Numbered from the stretch's first letter, positions 16,655 to 26,171 are shown. The stretch is 64,000 nucleotides of DNA from Stappia stellulata DSM 5886 (GCF_000423705.1 NZ_KE384083.1:686462-750461); one strand, 5' to 3'. Notes: a model not told the origin generated them from the sequence alone. Numbers and translations are program-made.

Positions 16655-18544
16655 TTAGCGGGTGGCTGCGCCCTCGTCGGCAAAGCCGGCGGCAAAGGCC
16701 TGGTAGAGAATGTCCGGACCGTGCGCATGCCCGCCCGACGCCTCGATGCTGTGCGAGGCATGGCGCAGGAAGTTGCCGAGCGCATCGCTTCCGTCGGGAC
16801 CGGGACGCATCTGCAGATTGCCCTGCTTCTCGTCGTCCTTGCGGGTGTAGATCGTCTCGCCGTGCTTGATGGTCTCCTGGACCTTCAGGCTGTCGAGCGT
16901 CTCCGGGTCGATGGCGGTCGGATCATCGGAGAGGATGATCAGATCGGCAACCTTGCCGACCTCGATGGAGCCCTTTCCGGTCTCCTCGAAGTGCTGATAC
17001 GCCGGCCAGATGGTCATTGCCTTCAGCGCGGTCATCACGTCGACGCGCTGATCGGGGCCGAGGATGTCGCCGGAGCGGGTGCGCCGGGTCACCGTGGCAT
17101 CGAGAATGCGCATGCTGTCGGGGAAGGCCACCGGCGCATCGTGGTGCGAGGAGAACATCATGCCGCGCTCGCGCACCCAGCCCGTCGGCGAGATGTTGTC
17201 GGCATTGTCCGGACCGACGGTGCGGTCGCGGTGCCAGTCGCCCCAATAGAAGGTGTGCATCGGGAAGAGCGAGGGAAACACGTCCAGCTCGTCGAAAGCC
17301 GCGACCTGGTCCTTGCGCAGGAACTGGCCGTGGATGAGCACCGGACGCCGGTCGACATTGCCGTGCTTTTCCGTCGCGGTCTTGATGCCCGCGATCAGCA
17401 TGTCGGAGGCGCCTTCGCCGTTGGAGTGGGTGATGACCTGGATGTCGTTTTCAAACGCCCAGTCGATGGCGTCGAACACCTCGTCGCTGCTGGCGGCGGA
17501 ATAGCCGGCGTAGTCGGCGCGGTACTGCTCCGGCGGCTTGTAATAGGGCCGGTCGCGCAGCGCGGTGAAGCCCTGCGGCGATCCGTCGATGGTCAGCTTG
17601 GCGCCGGCGACGCGAAAGCCGTTCTTGTAGGTTCGCGACACGTTCTTGGCGATGAAATCACGGTCGACCAGAACGTCGGGATAGGTCACGACGTCGATCT
17701 TGATCCGGCCGGCATCGGACGCGGCCTGCATCAGCTTGACGACGTTGGGCGTCGAACGACCCTCGTGGCCGGTGGTGTAACCGTAGCTCGCCAGAAGCTC
17801 CGTTCCTGCGACGAAAAGTTCCTCGCCGCCTTCCTTGTCGAGCCCGGAAAGCAATTTCATGAGCGCCGGGAAGAACGCGGATTCCTCCAGCACGCCGTTG
17901 GGCTCCTGGCTGCCGTCCTCGCGCCGGATCACGCCGCCGTCGGGGTTCTTGGTGTCGGCGGTGATGCCGGCAACTTCCAGCGCCTTGGAATTGAAGACCC
18001 CGAGGTGGCCGGACTGGTGAATGATCAGGACCGGCTGGTCGGTGGAAACGGCGTCGAGATCCTCGCGCGTCGGGTGGCGCTGCTCCTTGAGCTGGGCGTC
18101 GTCATAGCCAAAGCCCAGGATGGTTCCAAGCCGCTCGATGCGTTCCGGATAGGCCTTCTGCCACTCGCTCAGCGTCTGCTGCAGGGCGGGAATGTCGTTC
18201 ACCTTGCCGTCGGGCGCCGGCTGGATGTTGGCCGAAACGGCCTGAACGCCGATCATGAAGGCATGACCGTGGGCATCGACGAAGCCGGGCAGCATCGTGC
18301 GACCCTTGAGGTCGATGAGCTTGGTGCCCTCGCCCTTGTGCTTCATCACCTCGGCCTCGGGGCCGACGGCGATGATCTCGCCGTCCTTTTCCGCGACCGC
18401 TTGGGCGCGCGGCCCAAGATCGTTCATGGTCAGGATCGGCCCGCCGGACCAGATCCGGTCGGCAACGTCCTCGGCGGCAAACGCCGGCAGCGCGCTGAAC
18501 CCGGCGAGCAACATCGCCAGAAGGGGTTTGGACATGGGTTTCAC
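16655..18544 (-). CDS. Exported YtcJ-like amidohydrolase
   Basis: A 629-aa metal-dependent hydrolase of the amidohydrolase-3 (YtcJ/ExpA) type. A signal peptide (SKPLLAMLLAGFSALPAFA) precedes a beta-sandwich segment (IWSGGPILTMND), the metal-binding LPGFVDAHGHAF, ITHSNGEG, LIHGQFLRKD, SSHHDAPVAFP and the closing GKVADLIILSDDP. GTG 18544 is favoured because GGAG lies 6 nt upstream; ATG 18535 is an alternative. Substrates of this family are poorly known (cyclic amides, amino-acid derivatives, phenylhydantoins). Its neighbourhood with an amine oxidase suggests nitrogen-compound catabolism, which is an inference. It converges with araC. Confidence 0.85.
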   Translation of the reverse strand: MKPMSKPLLAMLLAGFSALPAFAAEDVADRIWSGGPILTMNDLGPRAQAVAEKDGEIIAVGPEAEVMKHKGEGTKLIDLKGRTMLPGFVDAHGHAFMIGVQAVSANIQPAPDGKVNDIPALQQTLSEWQKAYPERIERLGTILGFGYDDAQLKEQRHPTREDLDAVSTDQPVLIIHQSGHLGVFNSKALEVAGITADTKNPDGGVIRREDGSQEPNGVLEESAFFPALMKLLSGLDKEGGEELFVAGTELLASYGYTTGHEGRSTPNVVKLMQAASDAGRIKIDVVTYPDVLVDRDFIAKNVSRTYKNGFRVAGAKLTIDGSPQGFTALRDRPYYKPPEQYRADYAGYSAASSDEVFDAIDWAFENDIQVITHSNGEGASDMLIAGIKTATEKHGNVDRRPVLIHGQFLRKDQVAAFDELDVFPSLFPMHTFYWGDWHRDRTVGPDNADNISPTGWVRERGMMFSSHHDAPVAFPDSMRILDATVTRRTRSGDILGPDQRVDVMTALKAMTIWPAYQHFEETGKGSIEVGKVADLIILSDDPTAIDPETLDSLKVQETIKHGETIYTRKDDEKQGNLQMRPGPDGSDALGNFLRHASHSIEASGGHAHGPDILYQAFAAGFADEGAATR

Positions 18545-18700
18545 GGGTATCTCCAGATACAAATTGGGGTCGCCGATCCTGCCAGGTTGCAGGTTTCGAA
18601 TCCGGCGGTGTAACCTTAGCTTGCCCCCCCGACCCTTTCCGGAATGTGAAGGAAACCGGCCCGTTTCCTTGTAAAGCCTCGTGGCGAGCCGCGCCGCACC

Positions 18701-18730
18701 GGGTAACGCAGCGGCTCCGCAGCGTTACCC
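18701..18730. repeat. Long hairpin downstream of ccoP
   Basis: GGGTAACGC (18701-18709) pairs with GCGTTACCC (18722-18730), and an inner GCGG/CCGC stem follows after one A-A mismatch, leaving a 2-nt loop. It has no T tract and stands beside the ccoP terminator, so it may be a REP-like element or a second mRNA-stabilising stem. Confidence 0.55.
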
Positions 18731-18738
18731 GCACGAAT

Positions 18739-18765
18739 GAAAAAGGCGCCCGCGAAGGGGCGCCT
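18739..18765 (-). terminator. ccoNOQP operon terminator
   Basis: On the minus strand AGGCGCCC-CTTCG-CGGGCGCCT is followed at once by TTTTTCATT. It is a canonical GC stem with a T run, 65 nt beyond the ccoP stop. Confidence 0.85.
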
Positions 18766-18829
18766 CTTGTCGTTTTTGCCGACCGGTCGCGACACGCATC
18801 GTGCAAGGACGCGCCGGTGAGAGCTCGGT

Positions 18830-19708
18830 CTATTCGCCACCGCCGAGCGAGTGCACGTAGACGGCAAGCGACTTGACGGTCGCCGGCTCCAGACGCGGAG
18901 CCCATGCCGGCATGACACCGTTGCGCGGGTTGTTGATCTGCGACGTGATGCCGTCGATCGACCGCTCGTAGAGATAGTTGTTCGCAACCAGGCTCGGTGC
19001 GCCCATCTCGTTGATGCCGGCCAGATCCTCGCCGTGACAAGCGGCGCAATTGTCCATAAAGACCGTTTCGCCGGCTGCCAGATCGACATCGGCGGCAGGC
19101 TCCAGCCCGGCCTTCGCGCCGACATAATTGGCCACCTGGGTGATCTGCTCCTTGTCGAGGATCTCGTCGCGGCCGTAGGCCGGCATTTCACCGAAACGGG
19201 CTTCGTCGTGATCGGAGCGGATGCCGTACTGCAGGGTCTGGTGAATGGCGTCGAGCGAACCGCCCCAGATCCACTTGTCGTCCTGGAGGTTGGGATAGCC
19301 CAGGGAGCCTTCCGCCCCCGACCCGTGGCAGGCTGCGCAATTGTCGCCGAAGGCCGCCTCGCCGTTTGCAAGCGCGAACTCCAGCAGCGACTGCGTCGAG
19401 CGGATCTCGTCGAGCGAGGCGTTGATCAGCTTTTCGCCGATCTGCGAACGCGCCTCGAGATCCGCCTGATAGGCGGCCAGTGCGTTCGCGCGCTGGCTGT
19501 CGCCCATGACGCCGGCGGTATAGCCGGAGATCAGCGGCCAGGACGGATAGACGACCCAGTAGCCGATGGCCCAGACGATGGTGGCATAGAAGATGTAAAG
19601 CCACCACTTCGGGAGCGGGTTGTTCAGTTCCTTCAAGCCGTCCCACTCATGCCCGGTCGTTTCCACGCCGGAGAGCTTGTCGACTTCCTTCTTGTGCATG
19701 TCAGCCAT
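18830..19708 (-). CDS. ccoP: CcoP, dihaem subunit of cbb3 cytochrome c oxidase
   Basis: A 292-aa membrane-anchored subunit. A cytoplasmic head ends in ELNNPLPKWWLYIFYATIVW, the N-terminal helix signature of CcoP. Two c-type haem domains follow with CAACH motifs (NCAACHGSG and NCAACHGED) and distal Met segments (GEMPAYG, GVMPAWA). It takes electrons from the bc1 complex or soluble cytochromes and passes them to CcoO. It is the last gene of the operon, 3 nt after ccoQ, with a strong terminator behind it. Confidence 0.97.
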   Translation of the reverse strand: MADMHKKEVDKLSGVETTGHEWDGLKELNNPLPKWWLYIFYATIVWAIGYWVVYPSWPLISGYTAGVMGDSQRANALAAYQADLEARSQIGEKLINASLDEIRSTQSLLEFALANGEAAFGDNCAACHGSGAEGSLGYPNLQDDKWIWGGSLDAIHQTLQYGIRSDHDEARFGEMPAYGRDEILDKEQITQVANYVGAKAGLEPAADVDLAAGETVFMDNCAACHGEDLAGINEMGAPSLVANNYLYERSIDGITSQINNPRNGVMPAWAPRLEPATVKSLAVYVHSLGGGE

Positions 19709-19711
19709 TCA

Positions 19712-19867
19712 TCAATCCTCCCGCAAGGGGATATGCGCGGCCTCGTCGAAGCGGCTGCGGTTCTTGGGCCACAGCGCGTATGCCAGGACGACGGCGAACA
19801 GAACCACGAAGTAGACCAGGCCCCACGTCTGGGCGAAGCTGGCGACTGAGTTGTAAGCTTCGTTCAT
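19712..19867 (-). CDS. ccoQ: CcoQ, small cbb3 oxidase subunit
   Basis: A 51-aa protein with one membrane helix (WGLVYFVVLFAVVLAYALWP) followed by KNRSRFDEAAHIPL, the CcoQ ending. ATG 19867 (MNEAYNS) is preceded by GAGGAACG. CcoQ stabilises the complex, particularly against oxygen. The upstream ccoO stop is 16 nt away and ccoP starts 3 nt after the stop. Confidence 0.95.
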   Translation of the reverse strand: MNEAYNSVASFAQTWGLVYFVVLFAVVLAYALWPKNRSRFDEAAHIPLRED

Positions 19868-19883
19868 CTCACGTTCCTCTTCG

Positions 19884-20618
19884 TCAGCGCAGGTTGGCCT
19901 TGTTGTCGTAGATCGAGAAGTCGACCAGCGTACCGAGCATCTGGAGATAGGCGACAAGCGCGTCCATTTCCGTCACGTCTCTCGAATTGCCGTCGAAATC
20001 GCGGACGATGGCGTCGGGATAGCGTTCCAGGAACGCATCCACGTCGTCGCCGTCGGGATTGGCCTGGGCCAGCATGTCGGCGCGGGCGGAGGCGATCATG
20101 TCCTCGCTGTAAGGCACGCCGACCATGGCATTGGCGGTCAGATGATCCTCGATGCCGCGCGTCTCCAGCTTCGCTTCCAGCAGGAAGGGGTATCCCGGCA
20201 TGATGGAGGCGGGCACGACGGAGCGCGGGTTCACCAGGTGATCGCGATGCCATTCGTCGGAGTACTTGCCGCCGACGCGGGCAAGATCGGGACCCGTGCG
20301 CTTCGATCCCCACTGGAAGGGATGGTCGTACATGGATTCCGCCGCCAGGCTGAAGTGGCCGTAGCGCTCCAGTTCGTCGCGCATCGGGCGCACCATCTGC
20401 GAGTGGCACAGGTAGCAGCCCTCGCGGATGTAAACGTTGCGCCCTGCCAGTTCCAGCGGGGTGTAGGGCCGCATGCCCTCCACCTTCTCGATGGTGCTCT
20501 TCAGGTAGAAGAGCGGTGCGATCTCCACGAGGCCGCCAATGGCGACGACGACGAGGATGCCGATGACAAGCACAAGCGAGTGCTTCTCAAAGACTTCGTG
20601 TTTTTTCCAGATCGACAT
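19884..20618 (-). CDS. ccoO: CcoO, monohaem subunit of cbb3 oxidase
   Basis: A 244-aa protein with an N-terminal anchor helix ([20 protein letters not shown]) and a periplasmic cytochrome c domain. The haem motif is CYLCH in [15 protein letters not shown], and the axial Met lies in [10 protein letters not shown]. The sequence is highly typical of CcoO/FixO, and the length is normal. It sits 15 nt after ccoN in the standard NOQP order. Confidence 0.97.
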   Translation of the reverse strand: MSIWKKHEVFEKHSLVLVIGILVVVAIGGLVEIAPLFYLKSTIEKVEGMRPYTPLELAGRNVYIREGCYLCHSQMVRPMRDELERYGHFSLAAESMYDHPFQWGSKRTGPDLARVGGKYSDEWHRDHLVNPRSVVPASIMPGYPFLLEAKLETRGIEDHLTANAMVGVPYSEDMIASARADMLAQANPDGDDVDAFLERYPDAIVRDFDGNSRDVTEMDALVAYLQMLGTLVDFSIYDNKANLR

Positions 20619-20633
20619 ATTGTCCCTCTCCCC

Positions 20634-22289
20634 TTATTCGGCAGGGGCCATGGCGCCGGCGCCAGCGGTCTCGGCTTCTTCAGCCTCTCCGTGACGAACC
20701 GTCATCCACAGGTTGTAAGCCATGATCAGGGCACCGGCGACGAACAGGGCGCCGCCCAATGCGCGGATCACATAGAAGGGGTGCATCGCCTCGACGGTCT
20801 CGATGAAGGAGTACTCCAGGAAACCGAGTTGGTCGTAGGCACGCCACATCAGACCCTGCATGATGCCCGACACCCACATCGCGCAGATGTAGAGCACGAT
20901 GCCGATGGTGGAGATCCAGAAGTGCCAGTTCACCAGCTTGAGCGAGTAGACCTGCTTCTTGTTCCACAGCCACGGGATCAGGCAGTAGAGGGCGCCGAAG
21001 GAGATGTAGCCGACCCAGCCGAGCGCGCCGGAATGCACGTGACCGATGGTCCAGTCCGTGTAGTGCGACAGCGAGTTGACCGAGCGCAGGCTCATCAGCG
21101 GGCCTTCGAAGGTCGACATGCCGTAGAAGGCGATCGACACGACCATCATCCGCAGCACCGGATCTGTGCGCAGCTTGTCCCACGCACCCGACAGCGTCAT
21201 CAGGCCGTTGATCATGCCGCCCCAGGAAGGCATCCACAGGATGATCGAGAAGGTCGCACCCAGCGTCGAGGCCCACTGCGGCAGCGCCGTGTAGTGGAGG
21301 TGGTGCGGCCCCGCCCAGATGTACAGGAAGATCAGCGCCCAGAAGTGCACGATCGACAGGCGGTAGGAATAGACCGGCCGCTCGGCGCGCTTGGGCACGA
21401 AATAGTACATGATGGCGAGAAAGCCGGCGGTCAGGAAGAAGCCGACCGCGTTGTGGCCATACCACCACTGCACCATCGCGTCCTGAACGCCCGCCCACAC
21501 GATGTAGGACTTGGTGCCGTAGATCGACACGGGAACCGTCAGGTTGTTGACGATATGCAGCATGGCGATGGTGATGATGAACGCCAGGTAGAACCAGTTG
21601 GCCACGTAGATATGCGGCTCCTTGCGCTTCCACAGCGTGCCGAGGAAGACCAGAAGATAGGCCACCCAGACGATGGTCAGCCACAGATCCGCGTACCACT
21701 CCGGCTCGGCGTATTCCTTCGACTGCGTCGCGCCGAGCAGGTAGCCCGTACCCGCGATCACGATGAAGGCGTTGTAGCCGAGAATGACAAACCAGGGCGC
21801 GATCCGGCCGGGCATGCGCGCGCGGCTGGTGCGCTGGACCACGTAAAAGGACGTGGCAAGCAGCACGTTACCGCCGAACGCGAAGATCACGGCCGAGGTG
21901 TGAAGCGGCCGCAGACGACCGAAACTGGTCCAGGGCAGATCGAAGTTCAGGACCGGGTAGGCCAGCTGAAGCGCGATGATCAGACCGACGGTGAAACCGG
22001 CGATGCCCCAGAAGACCGCAGCCCAGGCCCCGAACTTGATCGGTCCGAGGTTGTAGTTCGGCTTGCCGTCGACTTCCTGCGGGATCGCCATCCCGCCGTC
22101 GTTGAAATAGTTCTTGAAGATGATGAACGCACCGCCGGCCGCAAAGAGCGAGCCGAGTGCGGTATGAAACGCCATTACCTGATCGTAGGTCTTACCCGCG
22201 ATGATCAGGCAGACGAAGGCAATCACGATGAGAAAGGCGGCAAAGAAGCCTTCCTCCAGCGTGAGGTATTTGGCTTTTGTCTGAGCCAT
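20634..22289 (-). CDS. ccoN: CcoN, catalytic subunit of cbb3 cytochrome c oxidase
   Basis: A 551-aa, twelve-helix haem-copper oxidase subunit with low-spin haem b and the b3-CuB site. Typical segments are [19 protein letters not shown], the CuB histidine helix [17 protein letters not shown], and [20 protein letters not shown]. This is the high-affinity O2-reducing, proton-pumping core used under low oxygen. ATG 22289 ([13 protein letters not shown]) was chosen because the upstream 44 codons look non-coding and hold the FNR/FixK box. Transcription is expected from that box. Confidence 0.98.
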   Translation of the reverse strand: MAQTKAKYLTLEEGFFAAFLIVIAFVCLIIAGKTYDQVMAFHTALGSLFAAGGAFIIFKNYFNDGGMAIPQEVDGKPNYNLGPIKFGAWAAVFWGIAGFTVGLIIALQLAYPVLNFDLPWTSFGRLRPLHTSAVIFAFGGNVLLATSFYVVQRTSRARMPGRIAPWFVILGYNAFIVIAGTGYLLGATQSKEYAEPEWYADLWLTIVWVAYLLVFLGTLWKRKEPHIYVANWFYLAFIITIAMLHIVNNLTVPVSIYGTKSYIVWAGVQDAMVQWWYGHNAVGFFLTAGFLAIMYYFVPKRAERPVYSYRLSIVHFWALIFLYIWAGPHHLHYTALPQWASTLGATFSIILWMPSWGGMINGLMTLSGAWDKLRTDPVLRMMVVSIAFYGMSTFEGPLMSLRSVNSLSHYTDWTIGHVHSGALGWVGYISFGALYCLIPWLWNKKQVYSLKLVNWHFWISTIGIVLYICAMWVSGIMQGLMWRAYDQLGFLEYSFIETVEAMHPFYVIRALGGALFVAGALIMAYNLWMTVRHGEAEEAETAGAGAMAPAE

Positions 22290-22368
22290 GTCCGCGCCCC
22301 GAGTCCGTTTGTGATCCAACCCCCTATGGGTCCAGGAGGACGGTATGACGCACAGCGCCAAATCCGCC

Positions 22369-22382
22369 TTGATCCAGGTCAA
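22369..22382. promoter_or_regulatory. FNR/FixK box upstream of ccoNOQP
   Basis: TTGAT-CCAG-GTCAA, one mismatch from TTGAT-N4-ATCAA, is centred about 86 bp before the ccoN ATG. That allows a class II site at -41.5 with a leader of about 45 nt. It is the expected control point for oxygen-limited induction by FixK. Confidence 0.85.
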
Positions 22383-22555
22383 CCTGCCATAGGATAAGTC
22401 GCCTGGAATTTCACCTGCCAAAAAGTCCGTGCGACGATTTGCACAGGTAAACTGCTATAAAAGTCATAACAGTAAGTATATACCCCTAAGAAGGGGCTCG
22501 ATTATTGTCATAGATCCGACAGCGCTTCGTCCCGACGCGACGGTCTTGGTTTCCC

Positions 22556-23620
22556 CTATCCGGTGGCGCCCGGCCCCGCTGGAGGCTGCGCCGCTCCCAG
22601 GAACCGCGATGTGAGCACGGGAAGAATCAGCACCATCGCAACATAGCGCACGATCTGGTGCGCCGCGACAAACGCCGGATCGAGGTTGAGCAGGAAGGCG
22701 AGCAGCGTCATCACCTCCAGACCGCCGGGGGCGAAGGCGAGCAGCACCTGCCCGAACGGCAGGCCGAAAAGCGCCCAGACAAGAAGCGACATCGCAACAG
22801 AGATTGTCATGCCGACGACGAAGGCGCCGAGGCTCACGAGAAAGAGCCGCGCCAGCGCCTGCGGCCCGACATGGCCAAAGCGCGCGCCGACGACGCTGCC
22901 CAGTCCGATCAGCGCAGCCTGGGTCAGCCAGCCCGGCAGAAGAATGTCAACCGTTCCGGTGGCACTCAGGATCGCGCTCATGAAGAACGGCCCGGTCATC
23001 CAGCCGGCCGGAACGCCGGCGCGTGCGGTGGCAAGACCGACAAGACCCGCAAGCGCCATCAGCGCGGCAAGCATCGGCAGGCCGAGGTCCGCCTGCGCCT
23101 GCAGCGCGGATTGCGGCGGCGGCGTCCCGCTCCCGGCGATCAGCGACGGCAGTACGGCCATCAGGATAAAGAGACGCACCGACTGCGCCAGCGCGACGCG
23201 TCCGACGTCTGCGCGGGGATAGGACAACGTCATCGCCATGACGACGGCAAGGGCGCCGGGGATCGCCGCGAAATAGGAGGTTTCCCGGTCCCAGCCGGCC
23301 ACGCGACGCTGATACAGGTAGGTCGCCCCCATCACCGCAACCATGGTGATCGCCAGCAAGGCCATGGTGAATGGCCATTCGCCGATGCGCGCGACCGTCT
23401 CCGGCTTGACGCCGGTCCCCATCGTCACGCCGAGCACCACGAACAGACCGTCGCGCAAGGGCGTCGGCACATGGGCCGGCATCCTCGCAAGGGTCGCAAG
23501 CGCCACGGCGATCATCGCCCCCGACAGCCAGGCGGCCGGAAGGCCGAACCACGCGAACAGGGCTCCGCCGAGAGCCCCGGCGGCAAGAGTGGCAAGCGTT
23601 GCGGACAGGACATGGGACAC
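22556..23620 (-). CDS. AbrB-family (AbrB duplication) membrane protein
   Basis: About 354 aa with some ten hydrophobic helices arranged as two repeats. Each repeat has the AGALGGALFAWFGLPAAWLSGAM or AGVPAGWMTGPFFMSAIL-type segment of the AbrB/ammonia-monooxygenase-like membrane family. The family is mis-named after early annotations; its substrate is unknown, though transport or regulation of small solutes has been proposed. The start is uncertain: GTG 23620 gives the usual length, while GTG 23740 would add 40 mostly non-family residues. It is divergent from hemN, and the hemN FNR box lies in the shared region. Confidence 0.75.
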   Translation of the reverse strand: MSHVLSATLATLAAGALGGALFAWFGLPAAWLSGAMIAVALATLARMPAHVPTPLRDGLFVVLGVTMGTGVKPETVARIGEWPFTMALLAITMVAVMGATYLYQRRVAGWDRETSYFAAIPGALAVVMAMTLSYPRADVGRVALAQSVRLFILMAVLPSLIAGSGTPPPQSALQAQADLGLPMLAALMALAGLVGLATARAGVPAGWMTGPFFMSAILSATGTVDILLPGWLTQAALIGLGSVVGARFGHVGPQALARLFLVSLGAFVVGMTISVAMSLLVWALFGLPFGQVLLAFAPGGLEVMTLLAFLLNLDPAFVAAHQIVRYVAMVLILPVLTSRFLGAAQPPAGPGATG

Positions 23621-23825
23621 GGGGAGCGCTTCGGTCTCGGGCGGGGCGATGAAAAAGGCGAGGCAAACGGCGGGAACACGATCGGTCAGGCACGGTGATT
23701 CTGACGGTCGTTCGAGAGTATGCCGCAAATCGGGACGCACTTCAGCCTCGCCTGCGGGTTACGGCACGCCGGGGCCGGGAGACGCCATGGCGGGGCGCGA
23801 AAAGAATCGCCAGGGACACCGCCGA

Positions 23826-23839
23826 TTGAGAAAGATCAA
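23826..23839. promoter_or_regulatory. FNR/FixK box upstream of hemN
   Basis: TTGAG-AAAG-ATCAA, with 9 of 10 consensus positions, is centred 41.5 bp before the hemN ATG. If it acts as a class II site the transcript would begin at or next to the start codon, giving a leaderless or nearly leaderless mRNA. Confidence 0.75.
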
Positions 23840-23873
23840 GGCGTGCGGCGCGCGATCCCCGAATACTCGCGGC

Positions 23874-25223
23874 ATGACACAGCTCGATGACCGCTATGCC
23901 GCACGCGCAGTGCCGCGCTACACAAGCTACCCGACCGCGCCGCATTTCCATGCCGGCATCGACGGGAGCACCTATGGCCGCTGGCTGGATGCAGTCCCGC
24001 CCGAGGAAACGCTTTCGCTCTATCTCCACGTGCCCTATTGCCGCACGATCTGCGCCTATTGCGGGTGCCACACAAAGGGCGCGCGCAAGGACGAACCGGT
24101 GATCGCCTATGCCGAGACGCTGCTGCGCGAGATCGACCTCGTGGCCGACCGTCTGGGCGCGGCGCGTCCGGTCGGCCACATCCACTGGGGCGGCGGCACG
24201 CCGAGCCTGTTGCCACGCGACAGCTTCCTGGCACTGGTTGCGAAGCTGCGGGCACGCTTCCGCCTGGAGGCCGGACACGAACATGCCATCGAACTCGATC
24301 CGCGCACGGTCACGCCGGATCTCGCCGAGACCCTGCGCGACGCCGGCATCACCCGGGCGAGCCTCGGTGTGCAGGACTTCGACGCCACCGTGCAGACGGC
24401 GATCGGACGCGTGCAGCCGCATGAACAGGTCGCGCGCGCCGTGGCGCTTTTGCGCGCGGTGGGCATCACCGCGATCAACTTCGACCTGATGTACGGCCTG
24501 CCGTACCAGAGCGTCGAGACCATCGACGAGACCGTGCGCGCAACGCGGGAGATGGCGCCCGGGCGCATTGCGCTCTTCGGCTACGCCCATGTGCCCTGGT
24601 TCAAGAAACACCAGCGGCTGATCGACGAAGATGCGCTTCCCGGCACACAGGCGCGCATCGCGCTGGCGGATCACGCGCGGGCGGCGCTGATCGACGCGGG
24701 CTATCGCGCCATCGGGCTCGACCATTTCGCCCTGCCCGACGACAGCATGGCGATCGCCCAGGAAAACGGCAGCCTGCGCCGCAATTTCCAGGGTTACACC
24801 ACGGATACGGCACGGACGCTCATCGGGCTCGGCTGTTCCTCCATCGGCCATCTGCCGCAGGGCTATGTCCAGAACATGCCCGACATCGGCGGCTGGCAAC
24901 GTGCGATCGAGGCCGGAAATCTGCCGATCGCAAAGGGCATCGCGCTCGATGCCGACGACCGCGTGCGGGCGGAAATCATCGAACGGCTGATGACGGACCA
25001 CCAGGCCGACATCCCGGAAATCGCCGATCGCCACGGCTTCGCGCCGTCGCATTTCAGCGAGGCCTTCCACGCTCTCGACGAATTGGTCGCGGACGGGCTG
25101 GCGACCGAGGATGGCGGACGCATCGTCATCACGCCCGCCGGCCAGCGCTATGCACGGATTGCGGCGGCGGCCTTCGACGCCTATCTCGCGCGCGGCACCG
25201 CGCGCCATTCGATTGCGGTGTGA
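23874..25223 (+). CDS. hemN: HemN, oxygen-independent coproporphyrinogen III oxidase
   Basis: A 449-aa radical-SAM enzyme that decarboxylates coproporphyrinogen III to protoporphyrinogen IX without O2. The N-terminal RYTSYPTAPHF and the Fe-S motif C-x3-C-x2-C in YCRTICAYCGCHTK are characteristic. GGGTPS, LYGLPYQ-type and GYTTD motifs follow, and a HemN C-terminal domain ends the protein. The gene sits between AbrB and fixK with an FNR/FixK box at its start, coupling low-oxygen haem supply to the cbb3 oxidase. Earlier in-frame starts extend into non-coding sequence. Confidence 0.96.
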   Translation: MTQLDDRYAARAVPRYTSYPTAPHFHAGIDGSTYGRWLDAVPPEETLSLYLHVPYCRTICAYCGCHTKGARKDEPVIAYAETLLREIDLVADRLGAARPVGHIHWGGGTPSLLPRDSFLALVAKLRARFRLEAGHEHAIELDPRTVTPDLAETLRDAGITRASLGVQDFDATVQTAIGRVQPHEQVARAVALLRAVGITAINFDLMYGLPYQSVETIDETVRATREMAPGRIALFGYAHVPWFKKHQRLIDEDALPGTQARIALADHARAALIDAGYRAIGLDHFALPDDSMAIAQENGSLRRNFQGYTTDTARTLIGLGCSSIGHLPQGYVQNMPDIGGWQRAIEAGNLPIAKGIALDADDRVRAEIIERLMTDHQADIPEIADRHGFAPSHFSEAFHALDELVADGLATEDGGRIVITPAGQRYARIAAAAFDAYLARGTARHSIAV

Positions 25224-25253
25224 GCGGTGACCGGCGTCCACCAGAACGACAAA

Positions 25254-25276
25254 CGCCCCGGACGTTGTCCGGGGCG
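25254..25276 (-). terminator. Terminator between hemN and fixK
   Basis: CGCCCCGGAC pairs with GTCCGGGGCG around a 3-nt loop. On the minus strand the stem is followed by TTTGTCGTTCT, fitting termination of fixK. It can also close the convergent hemN transcript. Confidence 0.75.
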
Positions 25277-25307
25277 TGCGACGCAGTCCTGCAAAACGTC
25301 AGGGGCG

Positions 25308-26015
25308 TCAGTGGATGCCGGTCAGCTGGCAGATGCCGCAGACGCGGGAAATGTGAATCTGGTCCTGACGCTCGACCTTGATGAGGCCGCGGCGCTTCAG
25401 TTCGGAGATCACCCGGCTGACCGTCTCGATGGTCAGGCCGAGGTAGTCGGCGATTTCCTGGCGCGTCATCGTCAGAACGACGTTGTGGCTGTCGGTGCCC
25501 GTTTCCGGCGGCCCGGCGCAGGCTTCGCCGCCGCGCTGGGGCACCATGCGCATCAGGAAGCTGGACACCCGCTCGATCGCGGACTTGCGCCCGAGAAGAA
25601 CCGCATGATCGTGAAGCAGTTCCATCTGCGACATCAGGCAATGCGTCAGATGGCGCTGCAGCGGCGCGGACCGGTCGATCTCGCGGCGGTCGTAGGCGCT
25701 GACACGCGCATTGGTGAGGGTTTCCGCCGAACAGTCGTAGGTCTCGCCGGCGGCCGCGCCGAAGATCGTGCCGGGATTGAGGATCTCGACCACCTGCCGA
25801 CGGCCGTCGGGCAGCAGCTTGTAGAGCATCACGATGCCCTCATCGAGCTCGAACAGCCGATCGGCGCTGTCGCCCTCGTAGAAGATCACGCTGTGCGGGG
25901 AATGACGCAGGAACTTCGCGTTTTGCGACTGCTTCAGCCCAAGGGACCGCGCTTCCAGCGGGGACATCCCCGTATGACCGTTGCCGGCCTCGATCGCCTG
26001 TTCCAAATAGGCCAT
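25308..26015 (-). CDS. fixK: FixK-type CRP/FNR regulator
   Basis: A 235-aa regulator: a cyclic-nucleotide-binding-like beta-roll (residues about 30-125), a dimer helix, and a winged helix whose recognition segment QEIADYLGLTIETVSRVISEL is of FNR type (E-x2-S-R). The N-terminal cysteine cluster of FNR is lacking, as in FixK. A short tail, VCGICQLTGIH, carries two cysteines. In rhizobia FixJ activates fixK, and FixK then activates ccoNOQP, ccoGHIS and hemN, all of which are nearby here with matching boxes. ATG 26015. Confidence 0.88.
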   Translation of the reverse strand: MAYLEQAIEAGNGHTGMSPLEARSLGLKQSQNAKFLRHSPHSVIFYEGDSADRLFELDEGIVMLYKLLPDGRRQVVEILNPGTIFGAAAGETYDCSAETLTNARVSAYDRREIDRSAPLQRHLTHCLMSQMELLHDHAVLLGRKSAIERVSSFLMRMVPQRGGEACAGPPETGTDSHNVVLTMTRQEIADYLGLTIETVSRVISELKRRGLIKVERQDQIHISRVCGICQLTGIH

Positions 26016-26171
26016 GCTACCCTCCTGTGCAGTCTCGGCGGCCGGAGGAATTCTTCAAGGTCGTGCCCGGCCCGTCCGCCGCGCGCTGCCCCAGTCCGCG
26101 TGCCCCGTCCGACACCGACTCTCCGTCAACCGATGTCAAAGCCTAGCTGCAAGTCGAATGCGCGGGAATTG

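Noticed and set aside
20142-22397. Long plus-strand open frame (751 codons) across ccoO and ccoN
   Set aside because: It lies antisense to well-identified cbb3 oxidase genes; its His/Asp/Arg-rich translation is the usual antisense artefact of GC-rich codons.
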